DNA of 64,000 bases from DUAL01 sp964452095 (lineage in GTDB: Bacteria > Bacteroidota > Bacteroidia > Flavobacteriales > BACL11). The stretch is from positions 11,476 through 75,475 of the forward strand of contig CAYVKX010000001.1 in assembly GCA_964452095.1 (NCBI GenBank), read 5' to 3'. Below are positions 33,852 through 42,880 of the stretch, in pieces (position 1 is the first letter of the stretch; the number at the start of each line of letters is the position of its first letter). The notes beneath the pieces were generated by a model. The model saw only the letters and a list, made by a program, of their open reading frames with translations, was not told the origin of the DNA and did no database searches. The translations under genes were made by a program, and so were the position numbers.

Positions 33852-34367
33852 ATGGCATTAATTAAAAGTGTAAAAGGTAAATCACCAATTTTTGGAGCGA
33901 ATGTATATCTAGCAGAAAACGCAACAGTTGTTGGGGAAGTTGAATTGGGAGAGGATTGTAGCGTGTGGTTTTCGGCAGTGGTAAGAGGTGATGTAAATTC
34001 CATAAAGATGGGGAACAAAGTAAATATTCAAGATGGTGCAGTTGTGCATTGTACTTATAAAAAAGCGGCTACTGTTCTTGGGAATAATGTTTCAGTTGGA
34101 CATAATGCATTGGTTCACGGCTGCACAATTAAAGACAATGTACTTATTGGAATGGGTGCAATTGTAATGGATGGAGTGGTAGTTGAAAGCAACTCAATAG
34201 TTGCTGCTGGAGCTGTTGTTCTAGAAGGAACACATATAGAATCTGGAGCGATTTATGCGGGAGTTCCTGCCAAAAAAGTAAAAGATTTAGATGAAGAACA
34301 AACAGCAATATTGATTGAGGGAATTTCAGATAATTATGTGCTTTATTCTTCTTGGTTTAAAGATTAA
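33852..34367 (+). CDS. Gamma-carbonic-anhydrase-like hexapeptide-repeat protein
   Basis: I choose the ATG at 33852 (MALIKSVKGKSPIFGANVYLAENATVVG), giving 171 residues, the usual size of YrdA/PaaY-type proteins. The body is a left-handed beta helix of hexapeptide repeats (ATVVGEVELGEDCSVW, NALVHGCTIKDNVLIG, MGAIVMDGVVV). Metal-binding positions seen are VVRGDVNSIKMGNKVNIQDGAVVH, NVSVGHNALVHG. These match trimeric gamma-class carbonic anhydrases, but many members have no measured activity, so the enzyme role is uncertain. Its stop overlaps that of murI on the other strand (shared TTAA at 34364-34367). Confidence 0.92.
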   Translation: MALIKSVKGKSPIFGANVYLAENATVVGEVELGEDCSVWFSAVVRGDVNSIKMGNKVNIQDGAVVHCTYKKAATVLGNNVSVGHNALVHGCTIKDNVLIGMGAIVMDGVVVESNSIVAAGAVVLEGTHIESGAIYAGVPAKKVKDLDEEQTAILIEGISDNYVLYSSWFKD

Positions 34368-35164
34368 ATAAACAGATTTACTTCTTCTAATTTGATATTT
34401 TCTTGAAAGAAAAATTGAGCGCTTTTTTCAAATGATTCTGTGTAATTAGAAACATAAAAATGATGTTCAGTTTTAGCTGTATCATTTAGTAGATTCTTGT
34501 TTTTAAGCTCGATTGAAATATGATTTGCAACTATAGTTGCTGAGTCAATTACATTTACTTTCCCTTTATAATAATCTTTAATTTCAGTATGAATTAAAGG
34601 GTAATGTGTGCAAGCCAAAATCAAATGATTAATATTCTGTAAAACAGGATTTGCTAAATAATTGGCAATTACTGTGTGGCTAATTTCCTCATTGACAAAT
34701 CCTTCTTCTATCATAGGGGCTAGAAGTGGAGTTGCTAAGGAAACCACTTTTGCACTTTTGCATTCTGCTTTTATTTTTGCTTCATAAATGCCAGAACTAA
34801 TGGTTGCTTTTGTACCGATTACTCCTATCTTATAATCAGAACAAATTTTCACTACTTCTTTGGCAACAGGAATAATTACATTAAAAACTGGAGTATTTAT
34901 TGCAGTGTCATAAACACTTTCATCAGCTACTGAGGATGCTGAATTACATGCAATAACAATTGTTTTACATTGTTTTTCAATTAAGAATGTAATAATTTTT
35001 CTACTAAAACTCTGTATTGCTTCTTTTGATTTTTCTCCATAAGGCAAATGCTCAGTGTCTCCAAAGTAGATGATATCTTCATTAGGAAGAGCTTTTGTTA
35101 TTGCATTAGCAACTGTAAGTCCACCAATTCCTGAGTCAAAAATTCCAATAGGGGAGTTTTTCAT
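34364..35164 (-). CDS. murI: Glutamate racemase
   Basis: MurI makes D-glutamate for peptidoglycan. I choose the ATG at 35164-35162 (MKNSPIGIFDSGIGGLTV), giving 266 residues. The family markers are GIFDSGIGGLTVANAI, DTEHLPYGEKS, the two catalytic cysteines in VIACNSASSVA and ILACTHYPLI, and DSATIVANH. The start lies just downstream of the terminator that ends the ompH unit, so it has its own promoter or relies on read-through. It is convergent with the hexapeptide-repeat gene, sharing the four-base TTAA stop. Confidence 0.97.
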   Translation of the reverse strand: MKNSPIGIFDSGIGGLTVANAITKALPNEDIIYFGDTEHLPYGEKSKEAIQSFSRKIITFLIEKQCKTIVIACNSASSVADESVYDTAINTPVFNVIIPVAKEVVKICSDYKIGVIGTKATISSGIYEAKIKAECKSAKVVSLATPLLAPMIEEGFVNEEISHTVIANYLANPVLQNINHLILACTHYPLIHTEIKDYYKGKVNVIDSATIVANHISIELKNKNLLNDTAKTEHHFYVSNYTESFEKSAQFFFQENIKLEEVNLFI

Positions 35165-35175
35165 GATATAAAAGT

Positions 35176-35207
35176 ATAAAAAAAGCACCCTAAGTGGTGC
35201 TTTTTTT
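35176..35207 (-). terminator. Rho-independent terminator after the bamA-ompH unit
   Basis: Stem GCACC/GGTGC extended by A and T runs on both sides; for the minus-strand ompH gene the T run follows the hairpin. It could work in both directions. Confidence 0.85.
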
Positions 35208-35223
35208 ATTGATGTTTTTTTGA

Positions 35224-35721
35224 TTAGAGTCCTAACTTCTTTTTTACAAGCCCTATTACATTTTCACTTTCTTTAGCATAAAGGATACTTCCCATACTTG
35301 AATCAAAAATATAAGTGAATTTCCCTTCTTTAGCAACATCTTCAATAGCTGTTCTTGCCTTTGTTAAAATTGGCTCTAAAAGTTCTTGTTCTTTTTGCTG
35401 CAAAGCATTTTGGGCATTTTGTTGGAAAGATTGAATTCTTTGTTCCAAGCCAGTAATTTCTGCAATTTTATCTTGCTTTACCAAATCGGTATAAGTAGCT
35501 TCATTTGCTTGATATTCTTGTACGCTTGCTTGGTATTCTGATTGCATTGCCCCTAATTGCGACTCTAAGCTTTTAGCGAAAGTTTGTAATTCTCCTTCAG
35601 CAGTTTTCTTTTCAGGCATTAAGGATAGCAATTCGCTAGAATCGATATAACCAAACTTGCTTTGCGCAAAAGTACTAACACTTAAAAGTGCTAGAAAGCT
35701 TAAAATTAGTAATTTTTTCAT
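35224..35721 (-). CDS. OmpH/Skp-family periplasmic chaperone (second copy)
   Basis: Skp-type trimers hold unfolded outer-membrane proteins in the periplasm. The 165-residue protein has a signal peptide (MKKLLILSFLALLSVSTFAQ), the start motif SKFGYIDSSELLSLMPE, a long helical coiled-coil arm (about 40-115, rich in Gln, Glu and Ala) and the terminal KFTYIFDSSMGSILYA. It lies 26 bases after another ompH gene and close to bamA, which fits a role in barrel assembly. Tandem OmpH genes are common in this phylum. Confidence 0.93.
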   Translation of the reverse strand: MKKLLILSFLALLSVSTFAQSKFGYIDSSELLSLMPEKKTAEGELQTFAKSLESQLGAMQSEYQASVQEYQANEATYTDLVKQDKIAEITGLEQRIQSFQQNAQNALQQKEQELLEPILTKARTAIEDVAKEGKFTYIFDSSMGSILYAKESENVIGLVKKKLGL

Positions 35722-35747
35722 TTTTGTAATTGTTTTTGTGTTATTAA

Positions 35748-36266
35748 TTATTTTATGTAACCCATATTTTCCAAGATTTTATCGCTTTTATCCAAATTAG
35801 GATTAGAATAAAGCATTATCAAATCGCTTGAGCTATCAAAAATTACAGCATATTTCTTGTTGGCTGCTAACTGTTGAATAGCATCATATACTTTATCTTG
35901 AATTGGCTTGATAAGTTCTTGTCGTTTTCCATACAAATCGCCTTCTGGTCCAAAATATTTTTTTTGTAAATCTTTTGCCGATTTTTCTTTTGCAATTATT
36001 GCACCTTCTCTTTTTGCTTTCATCTCATCTGTTAGCAAAACTTCTTGCTTTTGATAATCGCGATACATCTTATCTACTTCCGCATAAATGGCTTCAATTT
36101 CTTCTTGCCACTGCTTAGAAATTTCATCTAATTTATCTTGCGCTTGATTAAATTCCGGAATATTATTCAGAATATAATCGGTATCTACATAAGCGAATTT
36201 TTGTGCTTGTGAAATGTTAATTGCTAAAAAGCTAACGGCTAAAACTAAAAGTATTTTTTTACTCAT
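35748..36266 (-). CDS. OmpH/Skp-family periplasmic chaperone (first copy)
   Basis: I choose the ATG at 36266-36264 (MSKKILLVLAVSFLAINISQAQ, a signal peptide), giving 172 residues; a longer frame adds 15 residues with no support. After cleavage the protein reads KFAYVDTDYILNNIPEF, followed by a helical arm (about 45-125, with WQEEIEAIYAEVDKMYRDYQK) and AVIFDSSSDLIMLYSNP. It lies 76 bases after bamA and 26 before the second copy. The two copies are distinct in sequence, not a recent duplication. Confidence 0.93.
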   Translation of the reverse strand: MSKKILLVLAVSFLAINISQAQKFAYVDTDYILNNIPEFNQAQDKLDEISKQWQEEIEAIYAEVDKMYRDYQKQEVLLTDEMKAKREGAIIAKEKSAKDLQKKYFGPEGDLYGKRQELIKPIQDKVYDAIQQLAANKKYAVIFDSSSDLIMLYSNPNLDKSDKILENMGYIK

Positions 36267-36342
36267 CTTAAATTGATTTTTAACTGAATTCGTGAATATT
36301 TTATATTTCATAATTTATCTTTTTAAAAGTTTACAAATATAA

Positions 36343-38874
36343 TTAAAATTGTTGACCAATTGAAAAATGGAACTGACCTCCATTAGCATCCGGATTTCCA
36401 GGAATTTCATCTAGTCCCCAGCCATAATCTAAACCCATCATCCCAAACATTGGAAGCATAATTCTTACTCCAAATCCTGCAGAACGCTTCACTCCAAACG
36501 GATTAAAAGAATCAAAATTGTCCCAAGCATCTCCCGCTTCCAAAAACCCTAAGGCATACACAGTGGAGGCAGGATTTAAACTTATTGCGTACCTTAATTC
36601 AGCCGTATATTTATTATAAATGGTTCCTCCCGTTTGAGGGGATAAAGAATTGCTACTATACCCTCTAAGTGCCACTAATTCTCTTCCGTCCATTACATAA
36701 CCATAGCCGCTTAAACCATCTCCACCTACATAATATCTTTCGAAAGGAGCAATTCCCAAGCTGCTATTATATGCTCCCAAAAGTCCCATTTCAATTCTTG
36801 TTCCAAGTACCAATTTATCGGTAAAAGCAGTAAACCAAGATGATTTCCATTTCCATTTATAATATTCTATCCAGCCATATTTTTTTTGATCAGAAATAGT
36901 GGAATAATCATCCACTCCATCAAATAATGAATAAGGAGGAGTTACTTTCAAGCTAAGCGAAAAATTAGATCCTTTTCTAGGGAAAGTTGGTTGATCCACC
37001 GAATTTCTACCAAGCGTAATTCCATAACTCATATTATTGGAAAAGCCATTTTTAAAAGAAAAGAAAGATTGAGAATTTTGTAATTCGTATTGCTGAAAAT
37101 TAATATTCTGAAAAAGAGTAAAATAATCATCAGGATATTTCAGTCTTTTCCCAAGTCCAATTGTAGCTCCTGTAATTTCAATTGCCTCCCTGTCATCTCC
37201 TGTTTGCCCATTGGATGAAACTGATTTGTACAAAGAAACCGTAAGTGAAGTTGGGCGTTTTCCTCCTAGCCAAGGTTCGGTAAAAGAGATGTTGTAATTC
37301 TGATAATAAATTCCATTGGAAGATGCCGTTAAGGAAAGTTTTTGCCCATCACCAGCAGGAAGTGGAGTCCAAGCATCTTTTTTAAACATATTTCGTGCCG
37401 AGAAATTATTAAACACCAAGCCCAAAGAACCAACCACTCTTCCGGCTCCCCATCCTCCTTGTAAATTAATCTGATCAGAAGATTGTTCTTCTACCAAATA
37501 ATTCACATCAACCGTGTGTTTTATTGGGTCAGGATCAATATCAACATTTAGTTTTTCTTCATTAAAGTATCCTAGTTGAGCTAACTCCCTTTGAGAACGA
37601 ATAATATTGGATCTGTTAAATAAATCTCCAGGTTTTGTTCTAATCTCTCGCATCACCACATGATCGTTTGTTTTACTATTTCCAGAAACGGTAATTCTAT
37701 TTAATCGGGCTTGCTTGCCTTCATAAATTCTTATTTCTAAATCAATAGAATCGTTATTGGTAGCAACTTCCACAGGAGTAATATTAAAGAATAAATAGCC
37801 ATCATCTAAATATAAAGAGCTAATATCCGTTCCATTCGGATTGCCGTAAAGTCTAGAATTCAAAACGCTTTGGTCAAAAATATCACCCTTATCTATGCCG
37901 AGTAATTTATCCAAATCTTCATTGCTAAATTTCTGATTTCCCACCCAACTTACATTTTTAAAATAATAAGGATTTCCTTCATTAATTGTAAGTTCGATTG
38001 TAAGAGTGTTATCGGAATTTAAGTAAGTGGTATCGCTAATAATTCTCGCATCTCGAAATCCTTTTTCATTGTATTTTGTAATGATGCTATTTTTGTCGGC
38101 TTCATATGCATCATCCAAAAATTTTGACGCCTTAAAAATTCGATACCATTTCTTTTCTTTGGTATCTTTCATAGTTCTTTTTAGCTTGCTTTCGGATATA
38201 ATATACGGTTGTTCTTTTCCGAAAATAGTTTTTGTTTTAGTATCTCTTTCTTTTAGCCCTATAAATTTTATCTCCCCTATTTTTACTTTCTTTTTCTTAT
38301 TGATGTTGAAAATTAAAACTGCTGAATTTACTAGGGTAGAATCACTTGTTTGTGTACTGCTTACCTCAACATTTAAAAATCCTTTTTCAATAAAATAATC
38401 CTTTATTTTTTGCTCACTATTATTGATTAAATTTTGGGTAAGAATTTTCCCCTTCATCAATTTCAATCTTTCTTTTATAGTAGTAATATCCGATTTTTTG
38501 GTTTTCCCGACAAACTTAAATTTTGATAATCTTTTATGTTCTTGCAGATGAAAATCTAAGAAGATACTATTTCCTTGTATTTTAGTTGCTGAAATTTTGA
38601 TATCGGCAAAAAGTCCTTGCTTCCAAAGTTTTTTAATAGCAGTACTTATCTGCTCTCCCGGTACTATTATTTTACCTCCAACTTCCAAGCCAGAAATACT
38701 AATAAGCGTTTTATGATCCAGAAATTTTGTTCCAGAAACGGTAATTCCACCAATAATATATTCGGTAGGGTTGGCATAATCAATTGCAGACAAATCCTTA
38801 TGCAAGGAAACCTGTGCTTTTAAAGATGTAATTGCCAATACAAAGGCAAAAAGAATTATTATTTGTTTCTTCAA
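36343..38874 (-). CDS. bamA: Outer-membrane protein assembly factor BamA
   Basis: BamA is the essential Omp85 channel that inserts beta-barrel proteins in the outer membrane. The 843-residue protein has a signal peptide (MKKQIIILFAFVLAITSLKAQ). It has five POTRA domains (about 40-460; e.g. YIIGGITVSGTKFLDHKTLI, LNRITVSGNSKTNDHVVMREIRTKPGDLFN) and a 16-strand barrel from about 480. The barrel includes the lid-loop lock region YVGGDGLSGYGYVMDGRELVALRGY, where VALRGY is the conserved (V)RGF/Y motif. The sequence ends with Phe (GGQFHFSIGQQF), the usual insertion signal. It lies between uppS (3 bases upstream) and the ompH pair. Confidence 0.97.
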   Translation of the reverse strand: MKKQIIILFAFVLAITSLKAQVSLHKDLSAIDYANPTEYIIGGITVSGTKFLDHKTLISISGLEVGGKIIVPGEQISTAIKKLWKQGLFADIKISATKIQGNSIFLDFHLQEHKRLSKFKFVGKTKKSDITTIKERLKLMKGKILTQNLINNSEQKIKDYFIEKGFLNVEVSSTQTSDSTLVNSAVLIFNINKKKKVKIGEIKFIGLKERDTKTKTIFGKEQPYIISESKLKRTMKDTKEKKWYRIFKASKFLDDAYEADKNSIITKYNEKGFRDARIISDTTYLNSDNTLTIELTINEGNPYYFKNVSWVGNQKFSNEDLDKLLGIDKGDIFDQSVLNSRLYGNPNGTDISSLYLDDGYLFFNITPVEVATNNDSIDLEIRIYEGKQARLNRITVSGNSKTNDHVVMREIRTKPGDLFNRSNIIRSQRELAQLGYFNEEKLNVDIDPDPIKHTVDVNYLVEEQSSDQINLQGGWGAGRVVGSLGLVFNNFSARNMFKKDAWTPLPAGDGQKLSLTASSNGIYYQNYNISFTEPWLGGKRPTSLTVSLYKSVSSNGQTGDDREAIEITGATIGLGKRLKYPDDYFTLFQNINFQQYELQNSQSFFSFKNGFSNNMSYGITLGRNSVDQPTFPRKGSNFSLSLKVTPPYSLFDGVDDYSTISDQKKYGWIEYYKWKWKSSWFTAFTDKLVLGTRIEMGLLGAYNSSLGIAPFERYYVGGDGLSGYGYVMDGRELVALRGYSSNSLSPQTGGTIYNKYTAELRYAISLNPASTVYALGFLEAGDAWDNFDSFNPFGVKRSAGFGVRIMLPMFGMMGLDYGWGLDEIPGNPDANGGQFHFSIGQQF

Positions 38875-38877
38875 TGT

Positions 38878-39618
38878 TTAGTTTTTTATTTGCTCTCCAC
38901 TTTTTCCAAATCTTCTCTCTCTTTTTTGATAATCAATAATTGCATCTATCAAATCACTTTTTCTAAAATCAGGCCATAAAGTATCGGTAAAATACAATTC
39001 TGAATAAGCAATTTGCCAAAGTAAAAAATTACTAATTCTGTGCTCACCACTTGTTCTTATCAAAAGTTCAGGGTCAGGAACGCTATTTGTAGTTAGATAT
39101 TGCTGAAAAGTATCTTCATTTATTTCTGTTTTCAATATATTATTTCTTGCATCCGCCACAATATTTTTCATAGCATTTACTATCTCCCATCTTCCACTAT
39201 AGCTTAGTGCTAAAATAAGTGTCATTCGCTTATTCCCACTTGTTTTTTTAATGGCTTCATCTAATTCTTTTTTGCATTTTTTTGGCAGTTGCTCCAGATT
39301 TCCAATGGCTTGGAGGCGAATATCATTTTCCATCAAAGTTTTGGTTTCTTTATTGATGGTGGAGATAAGCAAAGTCATTAGTGCATTTACTTCCTTTTCG
39401 CTTCTATTCCAGTTTTCAGTAGAAAAAGCATAAAGCGTAAGGTATTTTATTCCAATTTCTGCTGCTGTTTCTACAGTTTCTCGCACAGCTTTCACACCAT
39501 TTTTATGCCCAAAAACCCGGAATTTCCCTTTGCGTTCTGCCCATCTGCCATTGCCGTCCATTGTAATAGCAATATGCTGGGGTAAATTTTCTTTATCTAT
39601 TTGCTGGGTCAACACCAT
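38878..39618 (-). CDS. uppS: Isoprenyl transferase (undecaprenyl diphosphate synthase)
   Basis: UppS makes the cis-C55 lipid carrier for peptidoglycan and surface polysaccharides. The 246-residue protein has the cis-prenyltransferase signatures IAITMDGNGRWAERKGKFR and GHKNGVKAVRETVE, YLTLYAFSTENWNRS, and the C-terminal DPELLIRTSGEHRISNFLLW and ELYFTDTLWPDF. It is a cytoplasmic, membrane-associated enzyme. Its neighbours are bamA three bases downstream and the DUF6089 gene upstream, the usual flavobacterial order. Confidence 0.97.
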   Translation of the reverse strand: MVLTQQIDKENLPQHIAITMDGNGRWAERKGKFRVFGHKNGVKAVRETVETAAEIGIKYLTLYAFSTENWNRSEKEVNALMTLLISTINKETKTLMENDIRLQAIGNLEQLPKKCKKELDEAIKKTSGNKRMTLILALSYSGRWEIVNAMKNIVADARNNILKTEINEDTFQQYLTTNSVPDPELLIRTSGEHRISNFLLWQIAYSELYFTDTLWPDFRKSDLIDAIIDYQKRERRFGKSGEQIKN

Positions 39619-39641
39619 TATATTTTATAAAGAAAAAAGGA

Positions 39642-40544
39642 TTAATAGTTGCACTTTGAAGTTTCCGACAAGAGTTTGAAGGAAAGCGTGATACCAGTAA
39701 AAGTGTACCAATCGTTATTTTTGGAGTTTCCTCTTTGTGTATCTTTCCCTCTTGATTGCCATTGAGAATTCCATTGTTTGTAAGGGTCTCCATCAGAATT
39801 TAAAACATCAATATTTTTATCAGACATTTCTATTGCAAGAGTACTCATATCAATTAAATTTCCGCCAGGATATGTAGTGCTTACATCATCCAAATAATCG
39901 GTAAAAGTTTTTCGTATTCCGTATTCAATTATAATATTGAAAGTTTTATTTACGGCAATTTTCACTCCTCCTCCCATAGGTATAGAAAACTGAGTAAGTG
40001 CATATTTTTTTCTATCAGGAAATGCGGTTGTTCCTTGCCCTTCAGTTCCTAAAGGCTGTAAATCCACCCAATCACCATTGTTGGCTTCCGCTTGCGGATT
40101 AAACCTAAATATTGAAACTCCCGCAAAGACAAAAGGAGTCCAAGGATAGAGGGAGTTTCCAGTTTCGTATGGTAAAAAGTTAAATTCTACTTGCCCAGAA
40201 AGCTCGTAAATTGGCGAGCGAAAATGTAAATTTCTATTAAAAAGAGAAGTGTCGTTTGTGTTTCTATTATCATTCCCTCTAATTAATCCTAAAAGTAATT
40301 CTCCTTTTACGGTTATTCTTCTATCAACATTTTTTCGCACTACAATACCGCCACTTGGCATCATATAATCGAAATGTTTGCTATTAATATCTCCCAAATA
40401 ATAGGAGCCACCAGCCATAATTCCAATTTCGGTAGAAGATACTACTTGTGCTTTTGTACTAGAAGTAGAAAATAAAAAGCATAGAAAAAAAACAGTAATA
40501 ATTATACTATTTTTAAGCGTGTTGTGTTGAAGTGTTTTAATCAT
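39642..40544 (-). CDS. DUF6089-family outer-membrane-type protein
   Basis: I choose the ATG at 40544 (MIKTLQHNTLKNSIIITVFFLCF..., a signal peptide ending STKAQ), giving 300 residues; a frame start nine codons upstream is possible. The mature part reads STEIGIMAGGSYYLGDINSKHF, then alternating short strands with aromatic ends (GGIVVRKNVDRRITVKGELLLG; FSIPMGGGVKIAVNKTFNIIIEYGIRKTFTDYLDD), typical of a small beta-barrel. The family is consistently encoded next to uppS-bamA in this phylum, which hints at an outer-membrane role. The function is unknown. Confidence 0.88.
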   Translation of the reverse strand: MIKTLQHNTLKNSIIITVFFLCFLFSTSSTKAQVVSSTEIGIMAGGSYYLGDINSKHFDYMMPSGGIVVRKNVDRRITVKGELLLGLIRGNDNRNTNDTSLFNRNLHFRSPIYELSGQVEFNFLPYETGNSLYPWTPFVFAGVSIFRFNPQAEANNGDWVDLQPLGTEGQGTTAFPDRKKYALTQFSIPMGGGVKIAVNKTFNIIIEYGIRKTFTDYLDDVSTTYPGGNLIDMSTLAIEMSDKNIDVLNSDGDPYKQWNSQWQSRGKDTQRGNSKNNDWYTFTGITLSFKLLSETSKCNY

Positions 40545-40607
40545 TAGTTTTAAAAAATTCTCATCAGGCAAATATAGAGTTATTTCAATTTTTTGGGCTT
40601 TATTGTA

Positions 40608-41486
40608 CTAATTTCTTTTATCAATGCCCCACATCAGTTTGCTCCTGATGGTAGAAATAAAAGAATGAGATTGCGGTTCTACCAGATTTATTTTAAAATC
40701 TGCTTGTTTGATAAACAGAGAAATGGAAGAATCAAAAGCCCTGAAACGAGAATCGAGCGATACTAATGCTAATTGGTCTCTATCTACCACTGTTAATTTT
40801 ATTTTGCTTTGGTCAGTAATTACAATAGGGCGAACATTCAAATTATGTGGAGCAATTGGGGTAATTACAAAATTCTCAGAACCCGGTAAAATAATTGGTC
40901 CGCCACAAGAAAGAGAATATCCTGTGGAGCCGGTTGGAGTAGCAATTACCAAACCATCTGCCCAATAGGAATTCAAAAATTCATCATTCAAAAAAGAATC
41001 AATTCTTATCATAGATGAAGTGTCTTTTTTTACCACAGCTACTTCATTTAGGGCATAATTTACTTTTCCAAAAAGGTTATTTTCTGTTTCCAAACAAAGC
41101 AAAGTTCTGCTTTTAATTTGATAGTTTTTCTTTAACACATCAGTAATTGCAGATTCAATTTGATCAGTAGAAATACTAGAAATAAATCCAAGCCGACCGG
41201 TGTTTATTCCCATTATCGGAATGCCGCTATTTCTCACCAATGTAACCGAGCCAAGCAAAGTTCCATCACCCCCAATACTAAAGAGGAAATCAGCATTCCC
41301 TTTCAATGTTTCGTGAGAATCAAAAACTTCTGGAGGTTGAATAAACTTCACTTTCTTTTCAAGGAATGATAAATAATCTTCATACACCAAAATAGAAACA
41401 TTCTCTGCTTCTAAGCGGTTTACCAAATGCTGTATGTATTTGGTGAATTGATCTGAACAAGGAGAGCCAAACAATGCTATTCGCAT
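40608..41486 (-). CDS. nadK: NAD kinase
   Basis: NadK phosphorylates NAD to NADP in the cytoplasm. The 292-residue protein has the diacylglycerol-kinase-like fold markers: FLFSIGGDGTLLGSVTLV (GGDG motif), GINTGRLGFISSIS, ALNEVAVVKKDTSSMI, WADGLVIATPTGSTGYSLSCGGPI and ITPIAPHNLNVRPIVI. It lies two bases downstream of the Omp85-like gene, so both are probably transcribed together with the CBS gene upstream. Full-length. Confidence 0.97.
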   Translation of the reverse strand: MRIALFGSPCSDQFTKYIQHLVNRLEAENVSILVYEDYLSFLEKKVKFIQPPEVFDSHETLKGNADFLFSIGGDGTLLGSVTLVRNSGIPIMGINTGRLGFISSISTDQIESAITDVLKKNYQIKSRTLLCLETENNLFGKVNYALNEVAVVKKDTSSMIRIDSFLNDEFLNSYWADGLVIATPTGSTGYSLSCGGPIILPGSENFVITPIAPHNLNVRPIVITDQSKIKLTVVDRDQLALVSLDSRFRAFDSSISLFIKQADFKINLVEPQSHSFISTIRSKLMWGIDKRN

Positions 41487-41488
41487 AA

Positions 41489-42877
41489 TTAAAAAGGGTT
41501 TGAGAAGTGCAAAAATATACCTTTTTCTCCTAATTTGTTAATTCCGTACTCAATTCTTAATAATTTATCGTAATAAGTTACATAATCCAAACTGATTCCT
41601 CTACCAAATAATAGCTTATTTGCAAGTGGGCTTTCTTCTTTATTTTGCGTATCGATTACATAGCCAAAATCCGTAAAAACTCCTAAATAAACCGAAAAAT
41701 GTGATTTTTTGAATTGCGACATTTTAATATAAGGAATATCAAAATTGGTTTTTTCAAAAAGGGCGTATTTTAGTGCTGTTTTGCTGAGCCAATATTGCTG
41801 TCCATCAATTACATAATATTCGTAAGTGCGGACATAATCCTCAAATCCTAATGCTTTTTGTGCAAAATATGGCTGATAATCATCAGAAGAAATTTTAGCC
41901 GCAAAACTCGAACCAAAAAAAAGTCGCTTCCTTAATTCTAAATATTTTTCAGCTTTTGCAAATGCCTCAAAATGATTTACAAGACTTGAGCCGGCAAAAT
42001 TCTTTGTTAGTTCAAAATGCAAATAATGTCCATGCAAGGGATATTCTACATAATCTCTTTGCTCATTAGCAAACTGATAAGTTAGTTTGAAAAAACTTCC
42101 TTTTGTATCATTGTTTTTTAGATAATTAGGATTTAAAACCTTGATGCTATCATCAATTATTGTTTTATAATAATAAAGCTCTAATTTATGTTTATTCCGT
42201 ATGTTTTTTCGAAATAAAATATCTAACTCAATTTCAAAATCTTTGGTGGTATAATTATTCTTATTTTCATAATAAAGTAGCTTATTATCAATTGTTTTAT
42301 AAAAAGATTTTTTTCTTCTAAAAAGCTGAGCAAAAGCACTTATGCCAATGGTTTTATTTTTGTTAAAATAAGGAATATTATAATTAAAAAGATACTGCTC
42401 TTTAAAGCCCCTTCTGTACTTTAATTTTAATAATTCATTTCTTCCTCTAAAGTTTTCCCACTCCAAAAATACTCCATAATTCATTCTGGAAAAGTCAGAA
42501 TAATTACTCGCTTTAAACTCATTCCACCACACATTAAAATTCCTTTCGGAAAGCTCAAAAATAGGGTAAGGCCACACATACCATCTTTCCACTACATCAA
42601 TAATAACATCTACTTTTCTCTGATGATTGGAAATGGTGATATCCACAAAATTATAAAGCGATAAATTAGTTAGGTTTTCCTTACTACTTTTTATTTTTAT
42701 TTCTAAATCTTCCTTGCTCATTTGCTCGCCTTTTTTAAAGGTGAGTTCTCTTAGAATAATGTCCGCTTTTGTAATTTTATTACCAAGAATAGTAATGCTT
42801 TTTATCTCCAATTTTTCTTGTGAAAACGCAAGAAAACAAAAGAAAAAACTAAAAAAGCAAATAAATATTTTCCTCAT
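41489..42877 (-). CDS. Omp85/BamA-like outer-membrane protein with one POTRA-type domain
   Basis: The 462-residue protein has a signal peptide (MRKIFICFFSFFFCFLAFSQ). Residues about 22-95 look like one POTRA domain (KLEIKSITILGNKITKADIILREL ... NLTNLSLYNFVDITIS), then WYVWPYPIFELSERNFNVWW, and from about 120 a beta-barrel with many aromatic residues (EWENFRGRNELLKLKYRRGF; GISAFAQLFRRKKSFY). It ends GEKGIFLHFSNPF, with the terminal Phe of outer-membrane barrels. It lies between the CBS gene and nadK, inside the block that also holds bamA. It resembles the short TamA/surface-antigen group, but its substrate is unknown. Confidence 0.85.
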   Translation of the reverse strand: MRKIFICFFSFFFCFLAFSQEKLEIKSITILGNKITKADIILRELTFKKGEQMSKEDLEIKIKSSKENLTNLSLYNFVDITISNHQRKVDVIIDVVERWYVWPYPIFELSERNFNVWWNEFKASNYSDFSRMNYGVFLEWENFRGRNELLKLKYRRGFKEQYLFNYNIPYFNKNKTIGISAFAQLFRRKKSFYKTIDNKLLYYENKNNYTTKDFEIELDILFRKNIRNKHKLELYYYKTIIDDSIKVLNPNYLKNNDTKGSFFKLTYQFANEQRDYVEYPLHGHYLHFELTKNFAGSSLVNHFEAFAKAEKYLELRKRLFFGSSFAAKISSDDYQPYFAQKALGFEDYVRTYEYYVIDGQQYWLSKTALKYALFEKTNFDIPYIKMSQFKKSHFSVYLGVFTDFGYVIDTQNKEESPLANKLLFGRGISLDYVTYYDKLLRIEYGINKLGEKGIFLHFSNPF

Positions 42878-42880
42878 TTT

